Shown piece by piece: positions 36,568-45,236 of a stretch of 64,000 nt of DNA. The stretch's first letter is position 1; each line of letters begins with the position of its first letter. The DNA comes from Streptomyces antibioticus. GTDB taxonomy: Bacteria; Actinomycetota; Actinomycetes; Streptomycetales; Streptomycetaceae. The stretch is from the NCBI RefSeq assembly GCF_002019855.1, contig NZ_CM007717.1, forward strand, positions 1,306,452-1,370,451. The letters run 5' to 3'. Below the pieces are notes generated by a model. That model saw nothing but the letters and a program-made list of their open reading frames with translations. It searched no databases and had not been told where the DNA came from. A program made the position numbers and the translations under genes.

Positions 36568-37488
36568 TCAGCGTCCGGCCGGCACCCGCCCCAGCTTCTC
36601 GGGGTTGCGCACCGCGCGCACGGCCGTGACCCGGGGCGGGGCGCCGGGCGCGGCGGGCTCGGCGACGTCCACGACGACGACCGCGAACACCCCGGCCGGG
36701 GTGGCCAGGACGGCGGCCGGGCTGCCGTCGTACTGTTCGTGCAGCCGCACCACCAGCCCCTGCGGGTAGCGGCCCGCCGTGGACGCGAAGTACGCGGCGA
36801 TCGCGTCGGCGCCGTGCAGCGGGACGCGCGGGGTCTCCGCGTGGCCGTTGCCGTCCGCCCACATCGTCACGTCGGGGGCCAGCACCGCCATCAGCGCCTC
36901 CACGTCGCCGGAGAGACAGGCGGCCAGGAAGCGTTCGGTGATCTCGCGGGCCTGCCGGCGGTCCGGCTCGAAGCGCCGCCTGCGCAGCCGCACATGGCGC
37001 CGGGCCCGGCTGCCGAGCTGCCGTACGGCCTGCTCGGTGCGGTCGACGGCCTCGGCGACCTCGGGGAAGCTGAAGCCGAACACCTCGTGCAGCACGAAGA
37101 CCGCGCGCTCCAGCGGCGACAGGGTCTCCATCATCACCAGGACCGCCATGCTCAGTGACTCGCCGAGCAGCGAGGACTCCAGCGCGACGTCGGAGGAGAC
37201 CAGCAGCGGTTCGGGCAGCCAGGGCCCCACGTACTCCTCGCGGCGGGCCCGGCTGCGGCGCATCTGGTCGATGGCGGTACGGGTGACGGCCCGCACCAGA
37301 TAGCCGCGCGGATCGGCCACGGCGTCCCGGTCGACGCGCCGCCAGCGCAGCCAGGTCTCCTGGACGACGTCCTCGGCGTCGGCCACCGTGCCGAGCATGC
37401 GGTACGAGATACCGAACATGAGCTGCCGGTGCTGTTCGAACGGATCCGAGATCCCGGACCGCTCGGAGACGGCTGTCGCCTCGGCCAT
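36568..37488 (-). CDS. ECF41-type RNA polymerase sigma factor with C-terminal NTF2-like domain
   Basis: 306 residues from ATG 37488 with a GAGGAG ribosome site. Sigma region 2 covers about 15-80, region 4 about 122-170, and an NTF2/SnoaL-like extension runs from 180 to the end. The closing NPEKL motif (about 295) is typical of ECF41. The usual WxDGGGK motif is altered to WADGNGH (210-216). In this class the extension replaces a separate anti-sigma factor and controls activity. The usual target, an adjacent carboxymuconolactone decarboxylase/oxidoreductase/epimerase gene, is not obvious here. It is 32 nt downstream of the ligase gene and convergent with the LuxR regulator. Confidence 0.92.
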   Translation of the reverse strand: MAEATAVSERSGISDPFEQHRQLMFGISYRMLGTVADAEDVVQETWLRWRRVDRDAVADPRGYLVRAVTRTAIDQMRRSRARREEYVGPWLPEPLLVSSDVALESSLLGESLSMAVLVMMETLSPLERAVFVLHEVFGFSFPEVAEAVDRTEQAVRQLGSRARRHVRLRRRRFEPDRRQAREITERFLAACLSGDVEALMAVLAPDVTMWADGNGHAETPRVPLHGADAIAAYFASTAGRYPQGLVVRLHEQYDGSPAAVLATPAGVFAVVVVDVAEPAAPGAPPRVTAVRAVRNPEKLGRVPAGR

Positions 37489-37520
37489 GACTCCTCGTTC
37501 CCTCGGTTCACCCGGTTCCC

Positions 37521-39248
37521 TCAGGGTCGGCGCTCGTCGCGATCGCCCGCCAACTGCCCTGCCGAGTCTACAATCATGGCCTTCAGCCGCTCGTACCGAA
37601 TCTTGCCGTTCTCGTTGCGCGGCAGCTCCGGGGACACCTCCAGGAGCCGGGTCGGCAGATACCAGGGCGTCATGCCGCGTTCGACGAGGATGCCCACCAG
37701 TTCCGCCAGGGTCGGGCAGCGGTCCCCGTCGGCGACCACCACGGCGCACGAGCTCTCGTGCCCCGGCTCGTCCTCGTAGCCGACGAGCACCACCTCGCGC
37801 ACCCCGGGGTGGCGCAGGATCTCCTGCTCGACCTCGGTCACCGGGATCATGAAGGTGGCGCCGACCCGCCGGCTGGCCCGGCCCGCGAACCGGATGCCGC
37901 CCCGGCCGTCCTCGCGGACCAGGTCGCCGGTGTCGAGCCAGCCGTCGTCGTGCCGCCACGTCTCGTGGAAGGGCTCCCCGGAGCCGGGCCGCCAGAACCC
38001 CACGGCGACCGAGGCGCCCCGCACCAGCAGCCGGTGCACGCCGTCGTCGTCGGGGCCCGGCAGCAGCCGCATCTCCAGACCAGACATCGGCGAGCCGTCG
38101 CTCTTGGCGGCCCAGTCGCAGGGGTCGTCCTCGCGGGTTCGGAACCCCATGCCCGCCTCGGTCATCCCCCAGCAGGCGCGCACCGGCACCTTCAGCTCGT
38201 CGTGGATCGCCCGGGCGAGGTCCGCGCGCACCGGGGCGGCACCGCTCATGACGAACCGCAGCGAGGGCAGCGAGCGGGGGCGCTGGCGCTGCTCCTCCAG
38301 GAGCTGCTGCACGAAGGAGGGGGCCAGGAAGGTCTGGGTGACCGAGGCCGCCGACAGCAGCTCCAGATACCGTTCCGGCGCCCATACGTCCTGGTAGGCG
38401 CCGGTGCCGCCGGCCAGGATCGGCCCCCAGACGCAGTACAGCAGGCCCGCGGGGCCGGTGATGGGGTGCGGGGTGCTGAACACCTCGCGCACCGCCCAGC
38501 CCCGCTCGACCGTGCTCGCCCCGGCCCCGGTGCCGGCGTACAGGGTGTTCTCGGTGTGCAGGACCGCCTTGCGTTCCCCGGTGGTGCCGGAGGTGAACAG
38601 CAGCATGCAGACCCGGTCGAGGGCCGCCCCGGACGGCAGCCGCGGCAGCGCGGTGCGCTCCTCGTGCGGGGTGCGCAGGAAGTGCTCCCGGAAGTCGACC
38701 GCCCACGGCGGCACCCGCTCGCCGTGGACGACGGCGTGCCGCAGCCAGGGCAGCCGGGCGGAGATCTCCTCCAGCGCGGCCACACAGTCGTAGCCCTCCC
38801 AGGTGTCCACGACGACGCACACCTGGGCGCGGGCCGCCCGCAGGATCCGCTCCAGCTCCAGGGCGCGCAGCGTGGGCAGCAGCGGGACCGCGATCGCGCC
38901 GGTCCAGCAGCAGGCGAGGGTGAGGGCCGCCACCTCCCACCAGTTGGGCAACTGGAACGCCACCCGGTCGCCGCGCCGCACCCCGAGCGAGGTCAGCGCG
39001 GCCGTGAACCGGCGGACGTGGAAGGCCAGTTCGGCGTAGCGGACGGTGGTGCTGCGGCCGTCCTGCGCGCTGTAGACGACGATCGCCGGGTCGTCGGGGC
39101 GCTCGGCGGCGACCCGCAGCAGATCGTGCAGGACGGAGGTGTCCCGCCACCAGCCGCGCTCACGGAACCGCTCGGCGACGTCCCCCGGCACCCGCAGCCC
39201 GGCGGCGCCCTCCATGGACCAGGGGCCCTCGACGAGCGGCTGTGTCAC
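37521..39248 (-). CDS. Acyl/aryl-CoA ligase (AMP-binding family)
   Basis: 575 residues from GTG 39248, overlapping the SnoaL-like gene's stop (GTGA). The AMP-binding P-loop LFTSGTTGERK lies at about 217-227, the A5-like GMTEAGMGF follows, and the C-terminal lysine sits in ELPRNENGKIRYERL near 558. The WWRDTSVLHDLL start resembles cyclohexanecarboxylate/benzoate-CoA ligases. It would activate a carboxylic acid as an adenylate and transfer it to CoA or a carrier. The link to the nearby BenE transporter suggests an aromatic acid. It has no carrier domain, unlike the A-T-TE enzyme of the cluster. Confidence 0.9.
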   Translation of the reverse strand: MTQPLVEGPWSMEGAAGLRVPGDVAERFRERGWWRDTSVLHDLLRVAAERPDDPAIVVYSAQDGRSTTVRYAELAFHVRRFTAALTSLGVRRGDRVAFQLPNWWEVAALTLACCWTGAIAVPLLPTLRALELERILRAARAQVCVVVDTWEGYDCVAALEEISARLPWLRHAVVHGERVPPWAVDFREHFLRTPHEERTALPRLPSGAALDRVCMLLFTSGTTGERKAVLHTENTLYAGTGAGASTVERGWAVREVFSTPHPITGPAGLLYCVWGPILAGGTGAYQDVWAPERYLELLSAASVTQTFLAPSFVQQLLEEQRQRPRSLPSLRFVMSGAAPVRADLARAIHDELKVPVRACWGMTEAGMGFRTREDDPCDWAAKSDGSPMSGLEMRLLPGPDDDGVHRLLVRGASVAVGFWRPGSGEPFHETWRHDDGWLDTGDLVREDGRGGIRFAGRASRRVGATFMIPVTEVEQEILRHPGVREVVLVGYEDEPGHESSCAVVVADGDRCPTLAELVGILVERGMTPWYLPTRLLEVSPELPRNENGKIRYERLKAMIVDSAGQLAGDRDERRP

Positions 39249-39736
39249 GGCCGGTTCCCCTCCTCGGCGGCCGCCGGCGCGGCGACGATCTCGGGCGCCG
39301 GGTCGACGGCGTCGGTCACGTACGGCACACCCCAGGCGTCCTTCTGGAGGAAGTGCAGGCTCAGGGTGCTCACCGCGGCGACCTGTTCGACGATCCGGCC
39401 GCCCTCGATGCGTACGGTGTGCTGCTCGATGCTCGATCCGCGCTCACCGGTCGGCTCGTGGCCGAAATACGTGCCGGTGTTGTGCCAGTGCAGCGCGAAC
39501 CGGAAGGCGGCGCGGGTGCCGTCGGCGCTGGAGAACTCGTCGTGCAGGACGGCCCGGATACCCGGGTGGGCGTGATGGATCTCCTGGCAGAATTTCAGCA
39601 GGAATTCCACGCCGGTCACACCCCAGGCGGTGGGCGCGTAGAGAGTGACGTCCGGTGCGTACAACTTCTCCAGCGCGGCCCAGTCCTGCTCTCCGAGCGC
39701 GGTGATGTAACGCTGGACGACTGTCTTCTCGGACAT
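39245..39736 (-). CDS. SnoaL/NTF2-fold protein
   Basis: 163 residues from ATG 39736, with a GAGGAG site upstream. The RYITALGEQDWAALEKLYAPDVTLYAP start is the classic NTF2-like polyketide cyclase/limonene epoxide hydrolase pattern. The fold forms a small cone-shaped cavity used for cyclisation, dehydration, isomerisation or simply binding. It is coupled to the CoA ligase by overlap, so the two likely act on the same substrate. It is one of three NTF2 folds in this cluster, with the dehydratase at 48765-49169 and the sigma-factor extension. A short acidic/Ala tail ends the protein. Confidence 0.88.
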   Translation of the reverse strand: MSEKTVVQRYITALGEQDWAALEKLYAPDVTLYAPTAWGVTGVEFLLKFCQEIHHAHPGIRAVLHDEFSSADGTRAAFRFALHWHNTGTYFGHEPTGERGSSIEQHTVRIEGGRIVEQVAAVSTLSLHFLQKDAWGVPYVTDAVDPAPEIVAAPAAAEEGNRP

Positions 39737-39805
39737 GGGAATTACTCCTCGGGAACGATGTGCGGAGGGGGCGAAAATGCGTCGGTCCGGGAATCCGGTG
39801 GAGGG

Positions 39806-41329
39806 CTAGTCGGCCGCCCGGGCCACGTCCGCCCCGGCGAGCGGCTCCACGGGCGTCTCCGGTTCCGGTCGCGGGGGTGCCGGCGGCAGGAGCAGGGCGA
39901 CGGCCGCGGCGACGACGGCCACGGCGACCGTCAGGAACAGCCCGTAGCGCACGGCGTCGGTGAGGCCCTCGGCGTACGCCGCGTCCGTGAGCCGGCCCGC
40001 CTGCTGCCGCACCTCCTCCGGTACGCCCTCGGCGGCCAGCCGGTTCTGGAGCAGCGCGCCGACCGCCGCCGCGCCGACGACCGCGCCGATCTGGCGGAAC
40101 GTGGTGAACATGCCGGAGGCGACACCGGTGAGCCGCGGCGGGATCTCCTGCATGGCGAGGGTGCTGGTGGGCGCGAAGACCAGGCCCATGCCGACGCCGA
40201 ACACGATCTGGCCGGGGATGATCGCCCACACGCTGGAGTCCGCCTGGGCCATGACCGCGGTGAGGGCGATTCCCGCGCCGAACACCAGCAGACCGGGGAC
40301 GAGGAGCTTGCGGCCGCCCAGCCTGCCGACCGCGTTGCCGGCCACGGGCGCCACGAACAGCGACACCAGCGGTCCCGGGACGAGCGCGAGACCGGCCTCG
40401 CCCGCGGAGAGCCCGAGGACGGACTGGAGGTAGAGGGTGAGCGGCAGCAGCACGCCGATGGAGCCGAAGAGCAGCATCGCCCCGAGGGTCGCGGACACGG
40501 TGAAGCCGCGGCTGCGGAACAGCTCGAACGGCACCAGCGGACGCCGGTCCTGACGGGCGCGCTGGTGCAGGGCGAACAGCCCGAGGAACGCCACGCCGAG
40601 CGCCAGGACCAGGGGGATGCTGAGGAACGACTCGATCGTGCCCCAGTCGTAGCGCTCGCCCTCGATCAGCCCGTACACGATGAGGCTGAGGCCGGCCGTG
40701 GACAGGACGGCGCCGGTCAGGTCCAGCGAGGTCCGCTGTCCCGTGCGGACGTCGGGCACCACGACGAGGGCGCCCACCAGGGCGGCCGCGCCGATCGGGA
40801 CGTTGATGAAGAAGATCCAGCGCCAGTCCAGTCCGGAGACCAGCGCGCCGCCGACGGTGGGGCCCGCGACGGTGGCGAGACCCGCGACCGCGGACCACAC
40901 GCCGAAGGCCGCGCCGCGCCGCTCCGCCGGGAAGACGGCGCTGATCAGCGCCAGGGTCTGCGGCATCATCACCGCCGCGCCGAGGCCCTGGACGGCCCGG
41001 GCCGCGATCATCTGCCCCGGCGTGTCCACGAACCCGCACACCGCCGAGGCCACGGTGAACACCGCGAGCCCGGCGGTGAAGGTCCGCTGGGCGCCGAACC
41101 GGTCGCCGAGCCGCCCGGAGAGCAGCAGCAGCGCGGCGAAGACCAGCATGTAGGCGTTGGCGAACCACAGGATGTCGTCCAGCGAGGCGCCGAGGCCCTC
41201 GGCCATCTCGGGAATGGCGATCGTGACGATCGTCGTGTCCAGCAGTGTCATGAAGAAGCTCGCGCAGAGGACCGCCAGCACCAGCCAGGGGTTGTGCCGC
41301 CGCGCCTGCGGTGATGGTTCCGCGCTCAT
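39806..41329 (-). CDS. MFS multidrug exporter, DHA2 (EmrB/QacA, 14-helix) type
   Basis: 507 residues, about 14 membrane helices. The TLLDTTIVTIAIPEM motif in helix 1 and the LGDRFGAQR loop near residue 70 are typical of proton-driven DHA2 drug exporters. Its place in the p-terphenyl cluster, among redox and quinone-handling genes, suggests export of the product and self-protection. A cytosolic Pro/Glu-rich tail follows the last helix. It is followed after 69 nt by the SnoaL-like gene, so it may share a transcript. Confidence 0.93.
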   Translation of the reverse strand: MSAEPSPQARRHNPWLVLAVLCASFFMTLLDTTIVTIAIPEMAEGLGASLDDILWFANAYMLVFAALLLLSGRLGDRFGAQRTFTAGLAVFTVASAVCGFVDTPGQMIAARAVQGLGAAVMMPQTLALISAVFPAERRGAAFGVWSAVAGLATVAGPTVGGALVSGLDWRWIFFINVPIGAAALVGALVVVPDVRTGQRTSLDLTGAVLSTAGLSLIVYGLIEGERYDWGTIESFLSIPLVLALGVAFLGLFALHQRARQDRRPLVPFELFRSRGFTVSATLGAMLLFGSIGVLLPLTLYLQSVLGLSAGEAGLALVPGPLVSLFVAPVAGNAVGRLGGRKLLVPGLLVFGAGIALTAVMAQADSSVWAIIPGQIVFGVGMGLVFAPTSTLAMQEIPPRLTGVASGMFTTFRQIGAVVGAAAVGALLQNRLAAEGVPEEVRQQAGRLTDAAYAEGLTDAVRYGLFLTVAVAVVAAAVALLLPPAPPRPEPETPVEPLAGADVARAAD

Positions 41330-41453
41330 CCCGTCGCCTCTCGTTCGTCGTCGTGAGCCCTGCGAAGCAGCGCCTCCACCAGGACCGACGCAGCGGACCC
41401 CGGAAACGTGACATGGGTCCGGGGGGAACCCCGAGAACCCTGTCCGGGGGCCG

Positions 41454-42116
41454 TCACTCGAAGACCGGGCCGCCCGCGCGGGTGCGTTTCAGTTCCGCGA
41501 AGGACGGGACCGACGCGGCGAGCAGAACCGCGTCCCAGAGGCGGGCGGCCTCCTCGCCCCTCGGGACGGGGGTGACGACGGGGCCGTTGAAGCCGCGCTG
41601 CGCCCCCGTGGCGTCCGGGACCGCGAGCACCGGGCTGCCCGCCTCCTCGCCCACCGCCGCCTGGGAGCGGGCGTGGGAGGCGCGGACCTCGGTGTCGTAG
41701 GTGTCCTTGTCGGCGTACTGGACGAGGTCGGCCGGGAGGCCCGCCGCCGTCAGGGCCGCCTCGATGGTCTCCAGGGTGGGGCTCGGGGTGCCGCCGTCCC
41801 GGTGGAAGCGGGTGCCGAGTTCCGTGTAGAGGCGGGCGACCGCGTCGCCGTCGTACCGCTGCTGCGCCGCGACGATCACCCGGACCGGGCGCAGGCCCTT
41901 GGGTCCCACCAGGTCGTGGAACTCCTCCGGGATGTGGTCGAGCCGGCCCTCGTTCAGGATGGCCAGGCTCATGACATGCCAGCGGATGGTGAGGTCGCGC
42001 GAGCGTGCCGCCTCCAGCAGCCAGCGGGAGGTCATCCAGGTCCACGCGCACAGCGGGTCGAACCAGAAGTCGACGGGGGTCGGGGAAGCCGAGGGGGACG
42101 TCGTCGTGTCGGACAT
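41454..42116 (-). CDS. DsbA-like thioredoxin-fold protein, mycothiol-dependent nitroreductase (Rv2466c) type
   Basis: 220 residues from ATG 42116. The DFWFDPLCAWTWMTSRW block puts the redox Cys at 23 in a C-A-W-T motif, where Rv2466c-type proteins have C-P-W-A. A later VTPVPRGEEAARLWDAV segment is typical of the family. It probably uses mycothiol to reduce or detoxify an electrophile, such as a quinone made by the cluster. The loss of the Pro in the active motif may shift its redox potential. It lies 13 nt after the DoxX gene. Confidence 0.85.
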   Translation of the reverse strand: MSDTTTSPSASPTPVDFWFDPLCAWTWMTSRWLLEAARSRDLTIRWHVMSLAILNEGRLDHIPEEFHDLVGPKGLRPVRVIVAAQQRYDGDAVARLYTELGTRFHRDGGTPSPTLETIEAALTAAGLPADLVQYADKDTYDTEVRASHARSQAAVGEEAGSPVLAVPDATGAQRGFNGPVVTPVPRGEEAARLWDAVLLAASVPSFAELKRTRAGGPVFE

Positions 42117-42129
42117 GGGTTCTCCTTCC

Positions 42130-42480
42130 TCAGACCGTCGCGACGCCGAGCACCAGCGCGGCCGCCCCGACCACGATCAGTACGGCCGGCATCGGCAGAC
42201 CCGCCGTGTCCTTGGCGCGCAGGTGGGTGATGACGGCGCCGATGAAGTAGGCGACGATCCCGATGCCGGCGGCGATGCCCAGCGGCCGGTAGAAGATGCC
42301 GGCGATCAGACCGAGCGCGGCGGCGATCTCCAGGGCGGACAGCCGCGGGAACCAGCTGTCGGGTACGCCGATCTTGTGCATCCCGTCGGTGATCTTCTCG
42401 TCCCGGACGAGCTTGGCTCTGCCGGAGCCGATGAGCACGACGGCGAGCAGGCTCGCGACGACGACGTAGGCGATGAACAC
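42130..42480 (-). CDS. DoxX-like family small membrane protein
   Basis: 116 residues from GTG 42480 with an AAGGAG ribosome site. Four hydrophobic helices and the GSGRAKLVRDE segment after helix 1 fit the DoxX-like family. These proteins often sit beside thiol-redox or quinone-stress genes and may support membrane redox balance. It is followed within 13 nt by the DsbA-like gene, which supports a shared detoxification role. No catalytic residues are evident. Confidence 0.82.
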   Translation of the reverse strand: MFIAYVVVASLLAVVLIGSGRAKLVRDEKITDGMHKIGVPDSWFPRLSALEIAAALGLIAGIFYRPLGIAAGIGIVAYFIGAVITHLRAKDTAGLPMPAVLIVVGAAALVLGVATV

Positions 42481-42536
42481 GGGGAACTCCTTGAGCGGTT
42501 CGAAAGGGGTTGCGGGAAAAGGTTGATGACGTCGCG

Positions 42537-43583
42537 TCAGTTCCGCGGCACCGGCACCGCCTCCACCACGCTGCTCGGGGAGCGGGTGGGCAGGATGCGG
42601 GTCAGGGTGAAGCCCGCCGCCGCCAGGAGCCGCCGGAACTCCTCGGCCGTGCGTTCCTGACCGCCGCTGAGCACCATCATGTTGAGGTCGATGATCTTGC
42701 TGGGCGAGAAGCCGTCGCCCTCGGGCACCACCGTGTCCACCACGAGCAGCCGCGCGTCGTCGCCCATGACCCGGCGGCAGGACCTGAGGATCTCCACGGC
42801 GGAGGCGTCGTCCCAGTCGTGCAGGACCCACTTCATCGTGTAGAGGTCGCCGCCCTCGGGGACCTTCTCGAAGAAGTCGCCGCCCACCAGTTCGCACCGG
42901 TCCGCGAGGCCCGCCGCCTCGATCCGCGGACGCCCGTGCGCCACGACGTGCGGCAGGTCGAGCACCACGCCGTGGGCCGCGGGGTGCGCGGTGAGGATCG
43001 ACGCGAGGAAGCCGCCCTCGCCGCCGCCGACGTCCACGATCCGCCGGTGCGGGGCGAAGTCGTAGACGTCGAGCACGGCGTCGGCGACCATCGCGGTGAG
43101 CCCGGTCATCGCCTTGCCGAGATGGGCGTTCATGGCGGGCGTGTCCTCGAAGAACTGCCAGATCTTCTTCCCCACCGCCCGCTCGAAGACGGGTTCGCCC
43201 GAGCGCACGGAGTCCACCAGCAGCCCCCAGGTCGCGTGGTGGGCCTCGCCCAGCTCCATCTGGACGAAGGACGCGAGGGATCCGGGTATGTCGGAGCGCA
43301 GGGCGTCGCCGAGCGGGGTGGTGGTGTAGCGGCCCTCGCCGTCCGAGCGCAGCACGCCCACCCCCGCGAGGGTGCGCAGCAGCCGGGCCAGGGCACGGGC
43401 GTCGGTGCCGGTCGCGGCGGCCAGCTCGGCGGCGGTGCGGGGCTCGGCCGCGAGGTGGTCGGGCAGGCCCAGCGCGGTGGCGGCGTGCACCGCCCGCGCC
43501 ACCCAGAAGCTGGTGACGATCTGGAACATCCCGTCGAAGTCGGGGTGGCTTCCGGTGTCCTCGGGGCGTGCGGTGGCGTCCAT
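42537..43583 (-). CDS. O-methyltransferase (caffeate/hydroxyindole type, TerD-like role)
   Basis: 348 residues. The N-terminal part is a winged-helix dimerisation domain (RTLAGVGVLRSDGEGRYTTT). The SAM motif DVGGGEGGF lies at about 188-196 and the catalytic His is in WVLHDWDD near 255. This is the phenol O-methyltransferase fold common in aromatic natural-product clusters. In terferol-type p-terphenyl pathways a methyltransferase of this kind caps one hydroxyl of the central ring. I infer that role here from neighbours. It is 104 nt after the quinone oxidoreductase gene. Confidence 0.92.
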   Translation of the reverse strand: MDATARPEDTGSHPDFDGMFQIVTSFWVARAVHAATALGLPDHLAAEPRTAAELAAATGTDARALARLLRTLAGVGVLRSDGEGRYTTTPLGDALRSDIPGSLASFVQMELGEAHHATWGLLVDSVRSGEPVFERAVGKKIWQFFEDTPAMNAHLGKAMTGLTAMVADAVLDVYDFAPHRRIVDVGGGEGGFLASILTAHPAAHGVVLDLPHVVAHGRPRIEAAGLADRCELVGGDFFEKVPEGGDLYTMKWVLHDWDDASAVEILRSCRRVMGDDARLLVVDTVVPEGDGFSPSKIIDLNMMVLSGGQERTAEEFRRLLAAAGFTLTRILPTRSPSSVVEAVPVPRN

Positions 43584-43687
43584 GGCGGTCTCCGTACGGC
43601 TCGGCGGTGGGTGGCGGCGGTGAGTGGGAGAAGGACCGTCACGGCCGGGCGCGGCGGGAGCGCCGCGCCCGGCCGGCGAGCAGCGGG

Positions 43688-44617
43688 TCAGACGACGGAG
43701 ACGGCGATCTTGCCGATGGTGCCCGCGCCGAACGCGCCCACCGCCTCGGCCACCGATTCGAGCGGGAACGTCCGCGCGATCGGCACCCGGAGCGCGCCGG
43801 AGGCGGCGGCCCCGGCGAGCCGGTCCAGGGTGGCCGGGGCCGGGTCGGCCATCACGGAGGTGACGGTGACGCCGGTCCGGCCGGCCTGCTCGGGGCCGAA
43901 GCCCAGGGTGGAGGCGAACCGGCCGCCGTCCGCGAGCAGTTCGACGAGCGGTGCGGGGTCGCCCGCGAGGTGCACGACGCCCGTGACGCCCTCCGGGGCG
44001 AGCGCGCGGACCTGGGCGGCCAGGTCGCCGGTGTGGTCCACCACGTGCGCCGCGCCGAGGCCGCGCACGAACTCGGTCTCGTCGCCCGGCTTCGCGGTGG
44101 CGACGACCGTCGCCCCGGCCGCCACGGCGAGCTGGACGGCGTACGCGCCCACGCCGCCGGTCGCGCCCACGACCAGGACGGTGTCCCCGGCCCCCGGGGC
44201 GATCGCGTCGACGGCGCCGACGGCGGCCGAGCCCGCCAGGCCCAGCGCCCCGGCGCGCTCCAGGTCCAGGCCGGCGGGCACGGCGGCGATGCCGTAGCCC
44301 TCGGCGACCACGGCGTACTCGGCGAAGGCGCCGTCGGAGACCACGGGCTTCATGACCACGCCGAACACCCGGTCGCCCACGGCCCGGGTCACGCCCTCGC
44401 CGACCGCCTCGACCGTGCCCGCGAAGTCCTTGCCGAGGGTGACGGGGAACTTGTGCTCCAGCATGTCCTTGAACACGCCGTAGATCACCGCGCCGTCGAA
44501 GCCGTTGAGCGACGAGGCGTGCACCTTGACCAGGACCTCGCCCGGGCCCGGCTCCGGCCTGGCCACCTCGGTCACCGCGGGGGTGGCGCCGAAGTCGTCG
44601 ATGGTTACTGCGCGCAT
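43688..44617 (-). CDS. NAD(P)-dependent quinone oxidoreductase (zinc-free MDR family)
   Basis: 309 residues from ATG 44617. The GroES-like N-terminal domain is followed by the cofactor motif VVGATGGVGAYAVQ near 150. There are no zinc-binding Cys clusters, so it belongs to the QOR branch of medium-chain dehydrogenases. It would reduce quinones or enones with NADPH. In a cluster whose first product is a dihydroxybenzoquinone, it is a natural candidate for keeping the terphenyl core reduced, or for stress relief. An inverted repeat (44622-44644) directly precedes its start. Confidence 0.9.
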   Translation of the reverse strand: MRAVTIDDFGATPAVTEVARPEPGPGEVLVKVHASSLNGFDGAVIYGVFKDMLEHKFPVTLGKDFAGTVEAVGEGVTRAVGDRVFGVVMKPVVSDGAFAEYAVVAEGYGIAAVPAGLDLERAGALGLAGSAAVGAVDAIAPGAGDTVLVVGATGGVGAYAVQLAVAAGATVVATAKPGDETEFVRGLGAAHVVDHTGDLAAQVRALAPEGVTGVVHLAGDPAPLVELLADGGRFASTLGFGPEQAGRTGVTVTSVMADPAPATLDRLAGAAASGALRVPIARTFPLESVAEAVGAFGAGTIGKIAVSVV

Positions 44618-44621
44618 GGAG

Positions 44622-44644
44622 TGTTCTCGCTTTCCTGATGAACA
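44622..44644. promoter_or_regulatory. Inverted repeat TGTTC-N13-GAACA before the quinone oxidoreductase
   Basis: Arms at 44622-44626 and 44640-44644 flank 13 nt, 5 nt upstream of the ATG at 44617. Related GAACA/TGTTC half-sites occur in the promoter shared by the HxlR regulator (45181-45207). It is a possible operator for that regulator. Arms of 5 bp are short, so chance cannot be excluded. Confidence 0.3.
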
Positions 44645-44683
44645 GTCAGATCGGTTCTCGGAGTACCGGTTCCGGGCGCGGGT

Positions 44684-45160
44684 CTAGCGCACGGCCAGTT
44701 CGTACGACGCCTTCATGACGGCGGTGGCGACCTCCAGCTCGTCGGCGTCCCGCGGGGCGTAGAGCATGACGATGCCGCTGGGGAACTCGGGCCGCCGGGA
44801 GATCGGGTGCGGTTCGACCCAGCCCAGCTCGGTCAGTGTGTCGAGCGACTCCAGCGGCACGGTGAGGTGCATGAACCCGGAGCGGTGGATGTGCCCGAAC
44901 TCGTCGACCGAGGGGTGCAGGAAGGCGTCGAAGTCGCGGTCCTGCTTGTCCAGGCGCAGCGCCAGCGACGATGGCTCCGAGACCTGGCTCTGCGTCATGA
45001 AGACGCCGGGCAGGGCCTGGGCGCGGGCGATCAGCTCGGCGCGGATCTCCGGCGGGGAGAAGTCCTCCAACTGGTCGTGCGGGATCTCCCGGCCGGTCGT
45101 GGCGGGCCGGGGTCCCTTGCGGGGCGGCAGAGCGCTCAGGGCGCTCGGTTCGACGGCCAT
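44684..45160 (-). CDS. DUF5519 / luciferase-like domain protein
   Basis: 158 residues from ATG 45160, chosen for the GAGGAG site 4 nt upstream; an upstream ATG at 45172 has no such site. The segment [17 protein letters not shown] and the closing [21 protein letters not shown] match the DUF5519 pattern. These proteins are annotated luciferase family, but no catalytic role is established. It is divergent from the HxlR regulator and probably under its control. N-terminal residues 1-30 are basic and Pro-rich. Confidence 0.7.
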   Translation of the reverse strand: MAVEPSALSALPPRKGPRPATTGREIPHDQLEDFSPPEIRAELIARAQALPGVFMTQSQVSEPSSLALRLDKQDRDFDAFLHPSVDEFGHIHRSGFMHLTVPLESLDTLTELGWVEPHPISRRPEFPSGIVMLYAPRDADELEVATAVMKASYELAVR

Positions 45161-45180
45161 GACTCTCCTCACTCACGCAC

Positions 45181-45207
45181 GAACAGTGCGCTGGTCACTT
45201 CTTGTTC
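45181..45207. promoter_or_regulatory. Inverted repeat GAACA-N17-TGTTC in the HxlR/DUF5519 divergent promoter
   Basis: Arms lie at 45181-45185 and 45203-45207 in the gap between the DUF5519 gene (minus) and the HxlR gene (plus). The centre-to-centre spacing of 22 nt equals two helical turns, as expected for a dimeric winged-helix repressor. It is a reasonable HxlR operator, but unproven. Confidence 0.35.
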
Positions 45208-45236
45208 TCATGGAAATTTTGGGCGATCCTGCTGGG

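Noticed and set aside
32889..36629. A 1246-residue plus-strand open frame across two genes
   Set aside because: It runs through the BenE gene and the regulator in the wrong frame, has low-complexity Arg/Gly/Ala content and no motifs.
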